From a virus, in the IMG/VR virus record IMGVR_UViG_3300033183_000101, positions 1 through 31,719 of that record: 31,719 nt of DNA. One strand, given 5' to 3'. The notes beneath the pieces are model-generated. The model saw nothing but the letters and a program-made list of their open reading frames with translations. It did no database searches and was not told where the DNA came from. The position numbers were made by a program, and so were the translations under genes. Shown here in pieces: positions 7,291-16,252 of the stretch (position 1 is its first letter; the number at the start of each line of letters is the position of its first letter).

Positions 7291-10265
7291 TAGAAGCCTC
7301 CAGACATAGGTCCGTTTTCTTTCAACCAGTTAATAATTTCCATATCGGCACCAAGTTCTTGAAGTGTCTTACCATCTTTTATTTCGAGACTAAGTGCAGA
7401 TGATTGATATTCAGCTAGTTCTTCTGCCATATCAAAACCAAGGCCTTTGCCATGAGGTGTAACAACCTGCTCAAGAACCTTTACGCCACCCTCATCAACT
7501 ATCTCATTAACTGCATATTGTTGCCTTTGCGGTGAAACATTTGCAAACAAAGGCACAAGAACAACAGGGCGATACCCTTTAGTTGTGCTTTCATCTTCAA
7601 CGTGATTGTGCAAAGTATACCCTAATGCATTTAACTGTCCTTCAAGGCTTTCTTGCAAATAGTCTAGGCGTTCTTCATCTTGGCTGGCGACTTGGTTTAA
7701 GGAATACTTTGATCGATTGCGATTGCCAATAGGCCGAGTGCCATCGTAAACAAAGCCAGCTTCTGAGTAGTGACGATTGTATCGACCTAGTATTTCACGC
7801 TCAATCTGTGATTTGCTAAAGTTTCGACCAGCAAGCAATGTAGCAATTTGACCTAACTCTTTTGTAAGCATAACGTCATTATCATCTATAATATTAGCTA
7901 CAAACTTAGATGCTGTAATTTTTTTACCTTCTTCATCCATAAGAAGATTTGCTACACGCTCCTGTGCTCCTGATGCATTTGGAGCGTGCAGTTTTGCTAC
8001 TTCTAAAATTGCTTCTTCAGCAGTGGCATAAATATTAGAAGATGTAGCAATAAGTATCTGGTTTAGTACCGCTTGATCATCTGCGCTAAAGAACCCGCTC
8101 AACACGTTCTGCTTATTATTGGTGGTAATGCCAGCACTTGTAATAGTCACATTGTAGTTTGCTAGTTGGTTAGCAATGTACAACAAGTTCTCTGAGTTGG
8201 CTGCTGGTTGTCCATCAGCCATAGCTTTTAACCCATTAAATACGCTTGTTGGAATACTACGCTGCGCCATCAATTTAATAACTTCTGGCGTAATCGTTTC
8301 CCTGTTTGAAAGATCAAAACCCATACGTTGAGTTAAAACAGCCTCGGCAATGTTCTTAGATTTTACGCTTGTCCTTTCTAGTGAGCCGTTGGCAAAGTCA
8401 TTTACATCTTGCGCTAAATCACGTTCTGCCTTGAGAACTGATTCTTCTTTCTTCATATCAGAAGATATGCTGCGAAGATGTGTCTCAATGTTTTCGCGCT
8501 GTATTGCGTTTAATCCAGCTAGATTTGAATCAACCAATGCAGCAACATCTGGTGCTAGCTCTGATTCACCACCAGTATTGATGTACTGAATAACCCGATC
8601 AACCGCTGTAGAACCTAGGTCGTTTTCACTAAGAATACCTGCGCTAAGAGCCAGCTTGCTAAACTCTTGCTTAGCAGCATTGAATGAAAACCCTTGTCTG
8701 AATGACTCAACACGCGTTGGATCAACACCCGCTTTTTCAGCAGCACCAATAAATATTACTACATCTTCAGGATCAAAGTTAGGTGAATCCATTTCAGTAA
8801 GAAGATTTAAGTAGTTTCTTTGAAAGTCTACTTCTGTTTGTTGACGCTGTAGTGATTCATTTAGTGATGATGAAGACTGTGAAATAAGAGGGCTAAAGAA
8901 CCCAGCATCTTCTTGGTTGCCAGCTTGCAGCAGCCCATACTTATGCAGCCCAATAACAACCTCACGCTGGTTGTCAGTAAGCTGATTCATCATTGTTGTT
9001 AGCGTTGGGCCGTTTACTAGCGCACTGCGGAATGCTTCACTATTACCTTCAGCAGCAGCGCGAGTAATCATTGGGGCTATTAAGTCACGACGAATCTCAT
9101 CTTTGCGCAGTTCTGGATTGATAAAGAACTCATTGGTTGCAGCTTCTCTATCAATGCCTTGACCTGCTACACCAATGCGCTCTCTTGTGTTACGGATCGC
9201 TTGATCGATAGACATTGATCCATCTACAAACGAATCAATTACATCTTGAGTGCTATCAACCTGCAAGCGATCAGAAACATTCTCAAGATCGTTGATATAG
9301 TTTTGCGCTGCTCTACGAGCATTATCATCAGCAATCTTATCTTGAATAGCCTCTAGTGCAGCTAAGTCAGAGTTAAGAGCCTCAACTTCTACAATGACAC
9401 CTTTAACATTGTTTGAGTTGATATACTTAGAAACATCACGATAGACTTCAGCCAGAACGCCAGTAAGTTCACCACCGCCCCCGCTTAGGTGAATAACTAA
9501 TTGCTTACGCTGCGCGGGTGTCATGCCCCCTAGTCTAGTCTTAAGATATGCAGCAGCAGCCTTACCGCCTAGATCATCGGCAACACTCAGGCTAGAACCA
9601 ACCTTTAACCCAGCACCCTCACCATCCTTGGTTGCTTGAACACGTTGCTCGATGTGTGCATCAACAGCATCGAACTTGCCCTCACGCGCATCAACCGCAA
9701 TCTGCTCTGCCGCTTCTGCATTTGTTGCAACGATATGCTCTGCGGATTGTACTCGCGCTCGATCACGCGCTTGCTTTACCAAGCCAAGATGAGTGCTTTC
9801 TTTAACGACTGTCCCCGCATCAATGATGAATCGTTGGAATCGACCATCGCTATTTTTAGCCATACCATCAAGATAGGCTTGCATAGCATTGTCATATTCC
9901 AAAGGACTACGGTCATACTTAACAGCTAACTCTTTAGATTTCAGACGAATGTCCGAATCCATCTGCTCAAAGAATCGACGCTCGATAACATTGCGATACG
10001 ATTCACGCGCTATACGTCCAAAACCCTCGGGTGCGCCCAAGGCAACAGGTTTACCATCAGCATCCAAAGCACGAAGATCAGCAGCAGCTGCCGTTTCCTC
10101 GCCAACTCGTTTAGCTTCCTGTGCATCAATTTTAAATGCAGCACGGCGTAGTTGCTCACCAGCTTCCGCAAATGCCAAGCCAACCTGATCTGCGCCAGTG
10201 TCCATGTTTACCACGCCAATAGGCTGGTTAAATGCTTGCTGTGTTCTGCGGATAACTCGTGCCAT
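7290..10265 (-). CDS. Internal virion protein, gp15 position
   Basis: A 991-residue, mostly helical, polar protein starting at ATG 10265 (MARVIRRTQQAFNQPIG...). A GGGA lies about 9 nt upstream, and the start is 2 nt after the previous stop. An in-frame TTG at 10301 is less likely because it would overlap the preceding gene. The N-terminal 150 residues are Ala/Glu/Arg-rich helices, and no enzymatic motif is visible. Size and position between a gp14-like and a gp16-like gene point to a core component ejected with the DNA. A tail-lysozyme-like activity cannot be excluded. Confidence 0.7.
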   Translation of the reverse strand: MARVIRRTQQAFNQPIGVVNMDTGADQVGLAFAEAGEQLRRAAFKIDAQEAKRVGEETAAAADLRALDADGKPVALGAPEGFGRIARESYRNVIERRFFEQMDSDIRLKSKELAVKYDRSPLEYDNAMQAYLDGMAKNSDGRFQRFIIDAGTVVKESTHLGLVKQARDRARVQSAEHIVATNAEAAEQIAVDAREGKFDAVDAHIEQRVQATKDGEGAGLKVGSSLSVADDLGGKAAAAYLKTRLGGMTPAQRKQLVIHLSGGGGELTGVLAEVYRDVSKYINSNNVKGVIVEVEALNSDLAALEAIQDKIADDNARRAAQNYINDLENVSDRLQVDSTQDVIDSFVDGSMSIDQAIRNTRERIGVAGQGIDREAATNEFFINPELRKDEIRRDLIAPMITRAAAEGNSEAFRSALVNGPTLTTMMNQLTDNQREVVIGLHKYGLLQAGNQEDAGFFSPLISQSSSSLNESLQRQQTEVDFQRNYLNLLTEMDSPNFDPEDVVIFIGAAEKAGVDPTRVESFRQGFSFNAAKQEFSKLALSAGILSENDLGSTAVDRVIQYINTGGESELAPDVAALVDSNLAGLNAIQRENIETHLRSISSDMKKEESVLKAERDLAQDVNDFANGSLERTSVKSKNIAEAVLTQRMGFDLSNRETITPEVIKLMAQRSIPTSVFNGLKAMADGQPAANSENLLYIANQLANYNVTITSAGITTNNKQNVLSGFFSADDQAVLNQILIATSSNIYATAEEAILEVAKLHAPNASGAQERVANLLMDEEGKKITASKFVANIIDDNDVMLTKELGQIATLLAGRNFSKSQIEREILGRYNRHYSEAGFVYDGTRPIGNRNRSKYSLNQVASQDEERLDYLQESLEGQLNALGYTLHNHVEDESTTKGYRPVVLVPLFANVSPQRQQYAVNEIVDEGGVKVLEQVVTPHGKGLGFDMAEELAEYQSSALSLEIKDGKTLQELGADMEIINWLKENGPMSGGF

Positions 10266-10267
10266 GT

Positions 10268-10714
10268 TTAGATTCCCATCTTGTAACCAGTAGATGCCCA
10301 ATCATGCATACCAGACATGAAGTTACTCATCGTTCGTATGCGTGTGGCTGCGGCTTGGTTCCTTCCGCGTTGTATTTCTACAAGTGCTGCAACAGTTCGT
10401 TTACCAGATTCCAGTGCAGCTTGCGTCTGCATCGTAGCTAGATCGTCAAACGCAACCTCTTTTTGATTTGCAAAGAATGCATCGATGCTTGCATCAAAGT
10501 CTCGGTTGTAAAGAAGTGTTGCTTCATTACTTGCTAAATCATCGAAGTATTGCTGATACCTCATGTTTTGTTGCTGTGCGGCTTGTGCTTCACTAATAAT
10601 TCTATCAGTGATCATGTTTTCCGCTGTGTCTCTGGATGCTTGCTCTTGTGCTTTGGCAGCAGCCATGCCGCCCATCAAGTTCACCCCAAGGCCGATTACC
10701 TGAAAGATACTCAT
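10268..10714 (-). CDS. Small internal virion protein, gp14-like
   Basis: A 148-residue protein opening with a hydrophobic Gly/Met/Ala segment (residues about 4-20, possibly membrane-active) followed by long helices rich in Gln, Ala and Arg. T7 gp14, a small ejected core protein that inserts in the outer membrane, has this build and this gene position. The ATG overlaps the stop of the tail tubular B gene by one base, so translation is probably coupled. The call rests on synteny and composition. Confidence 0.65.
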   Translation of the reverse strand: MSIFQVIGLGVNLMGGMAAAKAQEQASRDTAENMITDRIISEAQAAQQQNMRYQQYFDDLASNEATLLYNRDFDASIDAFFANQKEVAFDDLATMQTQAALESGKRTVAALVEIQRGRNQAAATRIRTMSNFMSGMHDWASTGYKMGI

Positions 10715-12957
10715 TAGAAGATCAACTCCGCTACTAGACCATTAACCTGCAAGTTTAGTGGTGCATCTTGCGTAATGGTAATCTGTGGGTCACGGTTGTA
10801 ACCCATCAATCTAAACTCTTTCTTTCCAGTAAACGCTGCCTGTTGCAAAGAAAGATCGTCGGTAACATTGCGCACAATCATTGCTGTGCCATTTACTTTG
10901 CATGACAATGTACTGTTAAGGTCGAGGATAACACTGCCAAGTCCACGCGGTGTACCAGTCAAGGGGCCGTTGCCAACAGATGCATCAATTGGATTTGTCT
11001 TTAACTCAACATCAAACTTATATCCAATCTCAGCAGAAGTTAACGTAGCGTCAACACCAGATACATCAATGTTGCCGCTAGCAACTGTAAACTTACCAAT
11101 AAAGTTGTTGCCATCTATAACCTGTAGAACAGCACCGTTATTGAAGTCAGCAGACACATCAAATACACCAGCCGTTCCAGTATATTCTTTTGCCATATCA
11201 GTATTGAAACCAGAGTCAAATTCACACAACACAATTTTATTAGTGCCATCTCCCAAGTCATATTCCACATTGGCAAAGACACGATCATCGATTGTAATTG
11301 TTGAATGGAATACTCCGTTAGTTGTGAACTCAACCCAACCCGCACGTTGCTCTGCGCGGTTAGAGTTAAACACAGCAAGCGTACCATCGTCGTTCAGCAC
11401 AAAGACATAGCTTTCTGAACGTGATAACGCACCATAAAGAGTGTTCATCTCAATAGGTGTTTTAATCAAGTGTGATGATATCGTTGATATTGGATTAGCA
11501 ACATACGCCGCTTCTGCATCGCTATAGATATACTCGCGAACAATCTGCCCACCTTTTTGAATAAACAGTGTTGCACCATCGATTGCTTGCGGTCTTTCAA
11601 ACCCAGAACCAAAAGGTGTTTGCCGCCGCACCTGGGCATTTGTTGGTGTCAGTGGTTGATTCTGGAATGCAGGTACATAGAACTCAGCAGATGCAGAAAA
11701 CACTTGCAAGTCACGATTTGAAACCAAGTGTCGAATCTGTTGAATCTCACCAACCGCCGCAGTCAACTGAATAGATTCGTTGTCTTTAGCCTCACCAACA
11801 TTGAAGTTGTAGTAGCTTGCAATCTTACTAAACCAGATTGTATCTGGCTGTGCTAATGTGCCAGCAAAAACTAGACGGTTTTCATGGAATGTTACCGCAG
11901 CAGGAAAACCTCTTAATGATGAATAAGATTGCTCATCCCAGCTTGTCGTTGGTGCATGTGTTGTAACATCTGGTGTGCCACCGCCAATCTCAGAATCACT
12001 AGCCGAAGAACCCGCTGTAAAAGTAAACTTATCATCGCTAATAACTTTGAGAATGGTACGCGCACCATTGATATCGCTTACAGAGATACCACCGACTGTA
12101 CCAGCATTAGAAAAAGTAATAGAATCACCTTCTTCCATACCATGATCAGCAAGCGTTACTTCAACAACATCTGATCCCTCATTTGTTTTGAGTGAGTTTG
12201 CACTAAGAGTAACAGTCAAAGCATCAAGAATATCTCCTGTTGCAACAGTAGAACTCGTTACACCTGTAATCTCAATTTCATTTCCATTGTATCGAACTGT
12301 TGTTCCAATATGCTTTGAGGGGCTTGATGTATCCCAATATGGCGAACTTGTTGTAAGCGTAATGCTGCTTCCGCTTGATGCAGATGGATCAAGAGTAGTT
12401 CCCGCAACTTGGAATGAATAGTAGGGCTGGTAAACTTGTTCTGCATTTGACTTCTGATCAAACAAGAAGGACTCAACTTGGAAAGTGGTTAGTCCAGTAC
12501 GTACTAATTGCTGCGGAACAAATGTCTGGTGTGCAATAAACATAACATCGCCAGCTTGAGCATATGTATATTCATGCAGGTAAGTGTGGCTAAACTTCAG
12601 AGTATTGCTATCAACGTCTTGGGTAATTGTTTGGACAAGTGATACCGCCCCTGTTGTTGGACTAATCTGAAATACTCGAATCTTTTGATGTTCAAGAGAT
12701 ACAATGTATTGTTCATCATCAGAAAAGATAAAAGGCAATAAGCGGCACTGTTGCCGCTTTGATGTGTCTATCGTTGTGTCAAACTCATAAATCTTTTTCA
12801 AACCAGAACGTTTAATTACACCGCCCTCAGATCGAAGAAAAAAGTTTTTTACACGTTGCGCAGACTGATTGTAGATTGGGGTGTCAGTTCGTGAATACAA
12901 AGAAGGACTAACTTCACCAAACTGAAAGTTTGTTAGTGGAACTTTAACCTTCTGCAT
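10714..12957 (-). CDS. Tail tubular protein B (nozzle, gp12-like)
   Basis: A 747-residue protein with the typical opening of podoviral nozzle proteins: LTNFQFGEVSPSLYSRTD, then a VKNFFLRSEGGVIKRSG stretch. The remainder is beta-rich, as expected of a propeller and platform that forms the tail tip. It directly follows tail tubular A with a one-base TAATG overlap. Length is close to that of T7 gp12 (about 790 residues). It would form the hexameric nozzle below the gatekeeper and carry the fibres. Confidence 0.93.
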   Translation of the reverse strand: MQKVKVPLTNFQFGEVSPSLYSRTDTPIYNQSAQRVKNFFLRSEGGVIKRSGLKKIYEFDTTIDTSKRQQCRLLPFIFSDDEQYIVSLEHQKIRVFQISPTTGAVSLVQTITQDVDSNTLKFSHTYLHEYTYAQAGDVMFIAHQTFVPQQLVRTGLTTFQVESFLFDQKSNAEQVYQPYYSFQVAGTTLDPSASSGSSITLTTSSPYWDTSSPSKHIGTTVRYNGNEIEITGVTSSTVATGDILDALTVTLSANSLKTNEGSDVVEVTLADHGMEEGDSITFSNAGTVGGISVSDINGARTILKVISDDKFTFTAGSSASDSEIGGGTPDVTTHAPTTSWDEQSYSSLRGFPAAVTFHENRLVFAGTLAQPDTIWFSKIASYYNFNVGEAKDNESIQLTAAVGEIQQIRHLVSNRDLQVFSASAEFYVPAFQNQPLTPTNAQVRRQTPFGSGFERPQAIDGATLFIQKGGQIVREYIYSDAEAAYVANPISTISSHLIKTPIEMNTLYGALSRSESYVFVLNDDGTLAVFNSNRAEQRAGWVEFTTNGVFHSTITIDDRVFANVEYDLGDGTNKIVLCEFDSGFNTDMAKEYTGTAGVFDVSADFNNGAVLQVIDGNNFIGKFTVASGNIDVSGVDATLTSAEIGYKFDVELKTNPIDASVGNGPLTGTPRGLGSVILDLNSTLSCKVNGTAMIVRNVTDDLSLQQAAFTGKKEFRLMGYNRDPQITITQDAPLNLQVNGLVAELIF

Positions 12958-13550
12958 TATGTTGCCCTTACATTAACAAGACCACGCGCGTTCAACCTAC
13001 GAGTTGTTTGTTGTTGTGAATCTAGGTTTCGTGCTTTGATCATGGAAACCTGTGCTTGTTGCTGCATCAAAGATGCTAATCCCTGATCTCTAGCAAGACC
13101 AATAGCAAAAACAGAAGCCAACTCATATTGCACTGCAACTGTAAAATATGAAGGCCAGTCCTGTTCTTCTGCTCGATATGTGTAATCTAGTATGAGTGTT
13201 TCGTTTGCGCTGGCATCAGTATAAATCTTGTTGCCGTATGTATCATACTCAATTGGGTGATCGTTTATTGTAACTGCATGAGTCATTAACCAACCACTTG
13301 GCAGTTGATATGCTGCATCAAAACGACCAGTTGGTGTATCACTCAAGCGGTTCATCACCACTTGGTTTGTAGCAAAACGCCAGCGACAGTTCACCAAAGC
13401 TGAACGTGCAACGTCTTCATACATGTTAGATGCAATGAGTGCTTCATTATTTCCATCATCGAATGATGTAATAGGATCAGCACCAATTAGGATTAAAGCG
13501 CGGCTACATACATCAATCGGTGAATTTGCGGGTGTACTCGAAACTGCCAT
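12957..13550 (-). CDS. Tail tubular protein A (gatekeeper, gp11-like)
   Basis: A 197-residue protein with features of T7 gp11 relatives: an N-terminal helix ending in ALILIGADPITSFDD, the RSALVNCRWRFA segment, and a LPSGWL motif before a beta region. Its role is the dodecameric ring joining portal to nozzle. Length matches the family (about 196 residues in T7). It is the first gene after a hairpin terminator and is coupled to the next gene by a one-base overlap. Confidence 0.93.
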   Translation of the reverse strand: MAVSSTPANSPIDVCSRALILIGADPITSFDDGNNEALIASNMYEDVARSALVNCRWRFATNQVVMNRLSDTPTGRFDAAYQLPSGWLMTHAVTINDHPIEYDTYGNKIYTDASANETLILDYTYRAEEQDWPSYFTVAVQYELASVFAIGLARDQGLASLMQQQAQVSMIKARNLDSQQQTTRRLNARGLVNVRAT

Positions 13551-13571
13551 ACCTAATCCTTATGTGGGAAA

Positions 13572-13587
13572 GGGGGCCGAAGCCCCC
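13572..13587 (-). terminator. UUCG hairpin between capsid and tail genes
   Basis: On the minus strand the sequence reads GGGGGC-TTCG-GCCCCC followed by TTT. This gives a six-pair all-GC stem with a stable UUCG tetraloop and a short U-run. It lies just after the small capsid-associated gene and before tail tubular A. The short U-tract suggests leaky termination or mRNA 3'-end protection that would make capsid mRNA more abundant than tail mRNA. Confidence 0.6.
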
Positions 13588-13592
13588 GATCA

Positions 13593-13862
13593 TTAGTCTG
13601 TGTCAGTCGCTGTGACTGTTAGGCCATCGGTAACGTCGATTGCAGATGAAGATACATCTTTCGCATATACCAATGAAACAACAGGTGTACCGCCAGTAGA
13701 AGTAACTGCGATGATTACATCATTCTTTGCAATCATGCCGATTGCATCGTTGAAGTAACCAGCAGTGTTTACTGTGGCGATAGTGTCCGCTGTTGAGTAG
13801 TGCCACAAGGACATGCCTGAAGCACCAGCCAAACGGTTCAAACTAGAAGCTGTGTAAGCCAT
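13593..13862 (-). CDS. Small capsid-associated protein, possible decoration
   Basis: An 89-residue Ala/Thr/Val-rich protein (MAYTASSLNRLAGASGMSLWHYSTADTIATV...) located 12 nt after the major capsid gene and before the hairpin terminator. Small beta-rich proteins of this type, opening MAYT and carrying a SLWHYSTAD-like motif, often follow the capsid gene in marine phages. Capsid decoration or head-fibre function is inferred from that position. No known catalytic motif is present. Confidence 0.6.
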   Translation of the reverse strand: MAYTASSLNRLAGASGMSLWHYSTADTIATVNTAGYFNDAIGMIAKNDVIIAVTSTGGTPVVSLVYAKDVSSSAIDVTDGLTVTATDTD

Positions 13863-13874
13863 TACTCAGTCTCC

Positions 13875-14684
13875 TTAGTTGTTATCTAGAACTTCGTACA
13901 CACCGTTGTCGTCAATAACGACAGAACCCATAGACATCATTGATGTTGCTAGGTGTGATACTTTCTGTGGTACATAGTTAACTTCTGTCTGTACGTCAGA
14001 GTTAATACCAATACCAACAGCACGCATATGGTACGCAAAGTTCTTACCGCCAGATACAGCAGACGTTGAGAAAATCTTGAAGCCCAAGAACTCTTTCATT
14101 GTCATGCCACCAGCAAATGGTAGGTTTTGTGGTCCAACAAAGTCGCTTGATGCAAACTCATTAATGTTGAACAAGTCAGCAAAACCAGCAGGTGCCATTG
14201 CGATATAACGCTGTCCATCTTCTGGAATGTCGGCTGCGCCGAATGTCTCGAAGATTGATAGTAGGTCAGCCTTAACTAGCGCACCTGATGTGTCGTTGAT
14301 CTGTGTTGAGTTCGCACCTGCATCCATTGCAGTTGTGATGATCTCATCAGTCTTACGACCTAATGCTGCCGCCGCAGATTCAGCAACCGCTTGACGCTCG
14401 TTGATGTTGATCTTCAACTCGTCTAGCTTGTCGATGTATTCCGCTGCATAATAGTCAGCCATAGTCGCTTCAACATTGGTGTGTGTTAGTTCCATTGCTG
14501 AAACGTCACCGTTGCGTGACTTTGTTGACGCTGTACCAGCACCGATTTTTTGGAAACGTGCAACTGATCCTGTTACGTTTGTTGAGCGGATCGTGTTGCG
14601 TAGTTTGGAACCCATGCGCTGATAAGCCAAATGCACATCGGTTTCAAACTGCTTGATAAAGGCTTGGTCAATTGTATTAGCCAT
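13875..14684 (-). CDS. Major capsid protein
   Basis: A 269-residue protein between scaffold-region and tail genes. It starts with a helical arm (MANTIDQAFIKQFETDVHLAYQRMGSKL), followed by an Arg/Thr-rich E-loop-like stretch (IRSTNVTGSVARFQKIG) and an alternating alpha/beta body ending in a beta domain. This fits a compact HK97-fold capsid of the short podoviral type. The length is below T7 gp10A (about 345 residues) but usual for this marine family as I recall it. The leader between the upstream gene and the ATG is 78 nt. A TTTGTGCGTTGC box lies 132 nt upstream, inside the previous gene. Confidence 0.88.
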   Translation of the reverse strand: MANTIDQAFIKQFETDVHLAYQRMGSKLRNTIRSTNVTGSVARFQKIGAGTASTKSRNGDVSAMELTHTNVEATMADYYAAEYIDKLDELKININERQAVAESAAAALGRKTDEIITTAMDAGANSTQINDTSGALVKADLLSIFETFGAADIPEDGQRYIAMAPAGFADLFNINEFASSDFVGPQNLPFAGGMTMKEFLGFKIFSTSAVSGGKNFAYHMRAVGIGINSDVQTEVNYVPQKVSHLATSMMSMGSVVIDDNGVYEVLDNN

Positions 14685-14762
14685 TTTACAGTCCTATTGT
14701 TGAGTTTCTTCGCATTCGGGTATCCGCGCCGCATCCTCAACGAAGGTATCCTGTCGGGCTTC

Positions 14763-15305
14763 TCAGTGCATTACGGGCCTAGCTACATCCTTTACAACAA
14801 AATTTTTATTTGGATTGCAACGCACAAATTCAACATATTGTGTTTTTTTGTACTCAGACATACCAACAGGCTCAAAACCTAGCCATGCTGCCCAGTTCAA
14901 CATAGCCTCATATTCTGCGTTAATTGTCATGGTTAACAGCGGATATGTCTTATCAAAGAAGTTTGTTAGCATCTTTGATCCACGCGCAAGCAAGGTAAAA
15001 TTATCTCTGATCTTTGTTGTAAACAACGCAAACATCTGTGGATTCTCCACATCTAGAATCACTCCGCCCACAAACACAATCTCTCCATTGCCATCACGCA
15101 CAAGATAAACTTCACTTGTTTCAGCAACCTCAACTAGAGCATCAACTACATTCGTATGACCTAGCTGAGTAAACTCACGAATGTTTTCTGGGTGAATAAT
15201 GTGAACAAACTCATAGACATGTTCTTCTAAAAAGGGGGTCAAGTAATATGACCCCCGCTCCATTATTCTGACTTCGTTATCCATAGAGTTTCTTAAACCC
15301 TTCAT
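14763..15305 (-). CDS. GNAT-like protein, T7 gp13 type
   Basis: A 180-residue alpha/beta protein. The pattern of a strand with VYLVRDGNGEIVFVGGVI, the helix DNFTLLARGSKML and a C-terminal NWAAWLGFEPVGM resembles the acetyltransferase-like fold of the gp13 group of phage proteins. In T7 that protein is needed for virion assembly. I cannot confirm a working acetyl-CoA site. The start is uncertain: ATG 15305 has AGG close upstream and a 29-base overlap with the scaffold gene, while ATG 15284 gives an 8-base overlap. The C-terminal FVRCN is encoded by one TTTGTGCGTTGC box, so the tail of this gene also contains a regulatory site. Confidence 0.65.
   Translation of the reverse strand: MKGLRNSMDNEVRIMERGSYYLTPFLEEHVYEFVHIIHPENIREFTQLGHTNVVDALVEVAETSEVYLVRDGNGEIVFVGGVILDVENPQMFALFTTKIRDNFTLLARGSKMLTNFFDKTYPLLTMTINAEYEAMLNWAAWLGFEPVGMSEYKKTQYVEFVRCNPNKNFVVKDVARPVMH
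14817..14828 (-). promoter_or_regulatory. Late-box copy TTTGTGCGTTGC upstream of capsid
   Basis: An exact copy of the 12-mer, here inside the last codons of the gp13-like gene (reading FVRC) and 132 nt before the capsid ATG. An A/T-rich stretch (AAATAAAAATTTT) follows it within 6-20 nt, as at the copy near 21626. Confidence 0.55.
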
Positions 15306-15993
15306 CTACCTGCTTGATCCAATTAGAATCTCGCCGTGATGGATTCCAATATCGTTCGTCTTTCATCATCTCCTGAAGTTCTACTTCGTTGAAGTTTGCA
15401 GAGATGTTGTTTTGATCAGCAACACTTGGCTCCTTCATTGCATTCATAATAGCTTCTAGTGCAATAATACCTTCTGCACTTTCACACATACGCTCGATGG
15501 CTGGCATTGCTTCTTCTGGAAAGAAGTTGTTAGCAAAAAGGTTTGCTGCCTCAATACGCGCTTCTGAATTATCACCAAGACGTGATGCCTCTGCCTCAAG
15601 ATCAGGCTGTGGCCCCATGCCATTCATGTACATTTCAATACCCTTTTGGAACTCGTCGTGGGTATATCCATTCTCGTGACAATGCTCTGCCCATTGCTGG
15701 AGCAACTCATTGTCCATAGCTTCTTCTGCATCAACAAAATCAGGTAGTTCATACTCACCAGCTTTTTCAGGGACACCTTCAGATGCTTGCTGCTGCAACT
15801 CCTCCATGAGTCGCGCACGAACATCATCTTCCTTTTCACCTAGCTTTGTAGACAAAGCATTGTATGACTTTGCCATATCCTCTGGTGTATTAAACTTTTC
15901 TGGCAACCACTCAGGCCGCTCGGGTGCTGCTTCAGGTGTTGCTTCTACTGGTGCTGCTTCTGTTGCTTCACTTACTTGTGCTTCGTTTTCCAT
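15277..15993 (-). CDS. Scaffolding (capsid assembly) protein
   Basis: A 238-residue, very acidic protein. It has a low-complexity Ala/Glu/Pro-rich N-terminus (to about residue 28), a central helical region starting at PEWLPEKFNTPEDMAKSYNAL, and a basic C-terminal helix (NWIKQVDEGFKKLYG). The WLPEKF...PEDMAKSY segment and this location are typical of T7 gp9-type scaffolds, whose basic C-terminus contacts the capsid protein. It overlaps the upstream small gene by 26 nt and the gp13-like gene downstream. Confidence 0.88.
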   Translation of the reverse strand: MENEAQVSEATEAAPVEATPEAAPERPEWLPEKFNTPEDMAKSYNALSTKLGEKEDDVRARLMEELQQQASEGVPEKAGEYELPDFVDAEEAMDNELLQQWAEHCHENGYTHDEFQKGIEMYMNGMGPQPDLEAEASRLGDNSEARIEAANLFANNFFPEEAMPAIERMCESAEGIIALEAIMNAMKEPSVADQNNISANFNEVELQEMMKDERYWNPSRRDSNWIKQVDEGFKKLYG

Positions 15994-16249
15994 TTTCTTT
16001 TACCTTATGGGCGTGGTTCATACGGTTTTCTAAAAGGCCAACGATATAACGCTGCCCCTCCATGTGACGTAGTTCTTCAGTTGTGACATTAGGGCCATGC
16101 ACCATTTCGATGGTAATGGATCGCAAATACTTCAACACTGCCTGTCCTGTCGCAGAACCAAACAACGTTGCTACATTCTCACTGATCTCACGATCTTTAG
16201 CCTGTGGACGCTGAATCCCATCAATGCCCACGTTGATCTTCTGGCTCAA
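15968..16249 (-). CDS. Small Bbp19-like virion-assembly protein
   Basis: A 93-residue protein between portal and scaffold. The central part (LFGSATGQAVLKYLRSIT..., then a helix HMEGQRYIVGLLENRM) resembles the small Bbp19-type family found at this position in podoviruses such as BPP-1. The ends are charged. The function is unproven; position suggests a role in head assembly. It starts 3 nt after the portal stop codon and its tail overlaps the scaffold start by 26 nt. Confidence 0.65.
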   Translation of the reverse strand: MSQKINVGIDGIQRPQAKDREISENVATLFGSATGQAVLKYLRSITIEMVHGPNVTTEELRHMEGQRYIVGLLENRMNHAHKVKENGKRSTSK

Positions 16250-16252
16250 GCA

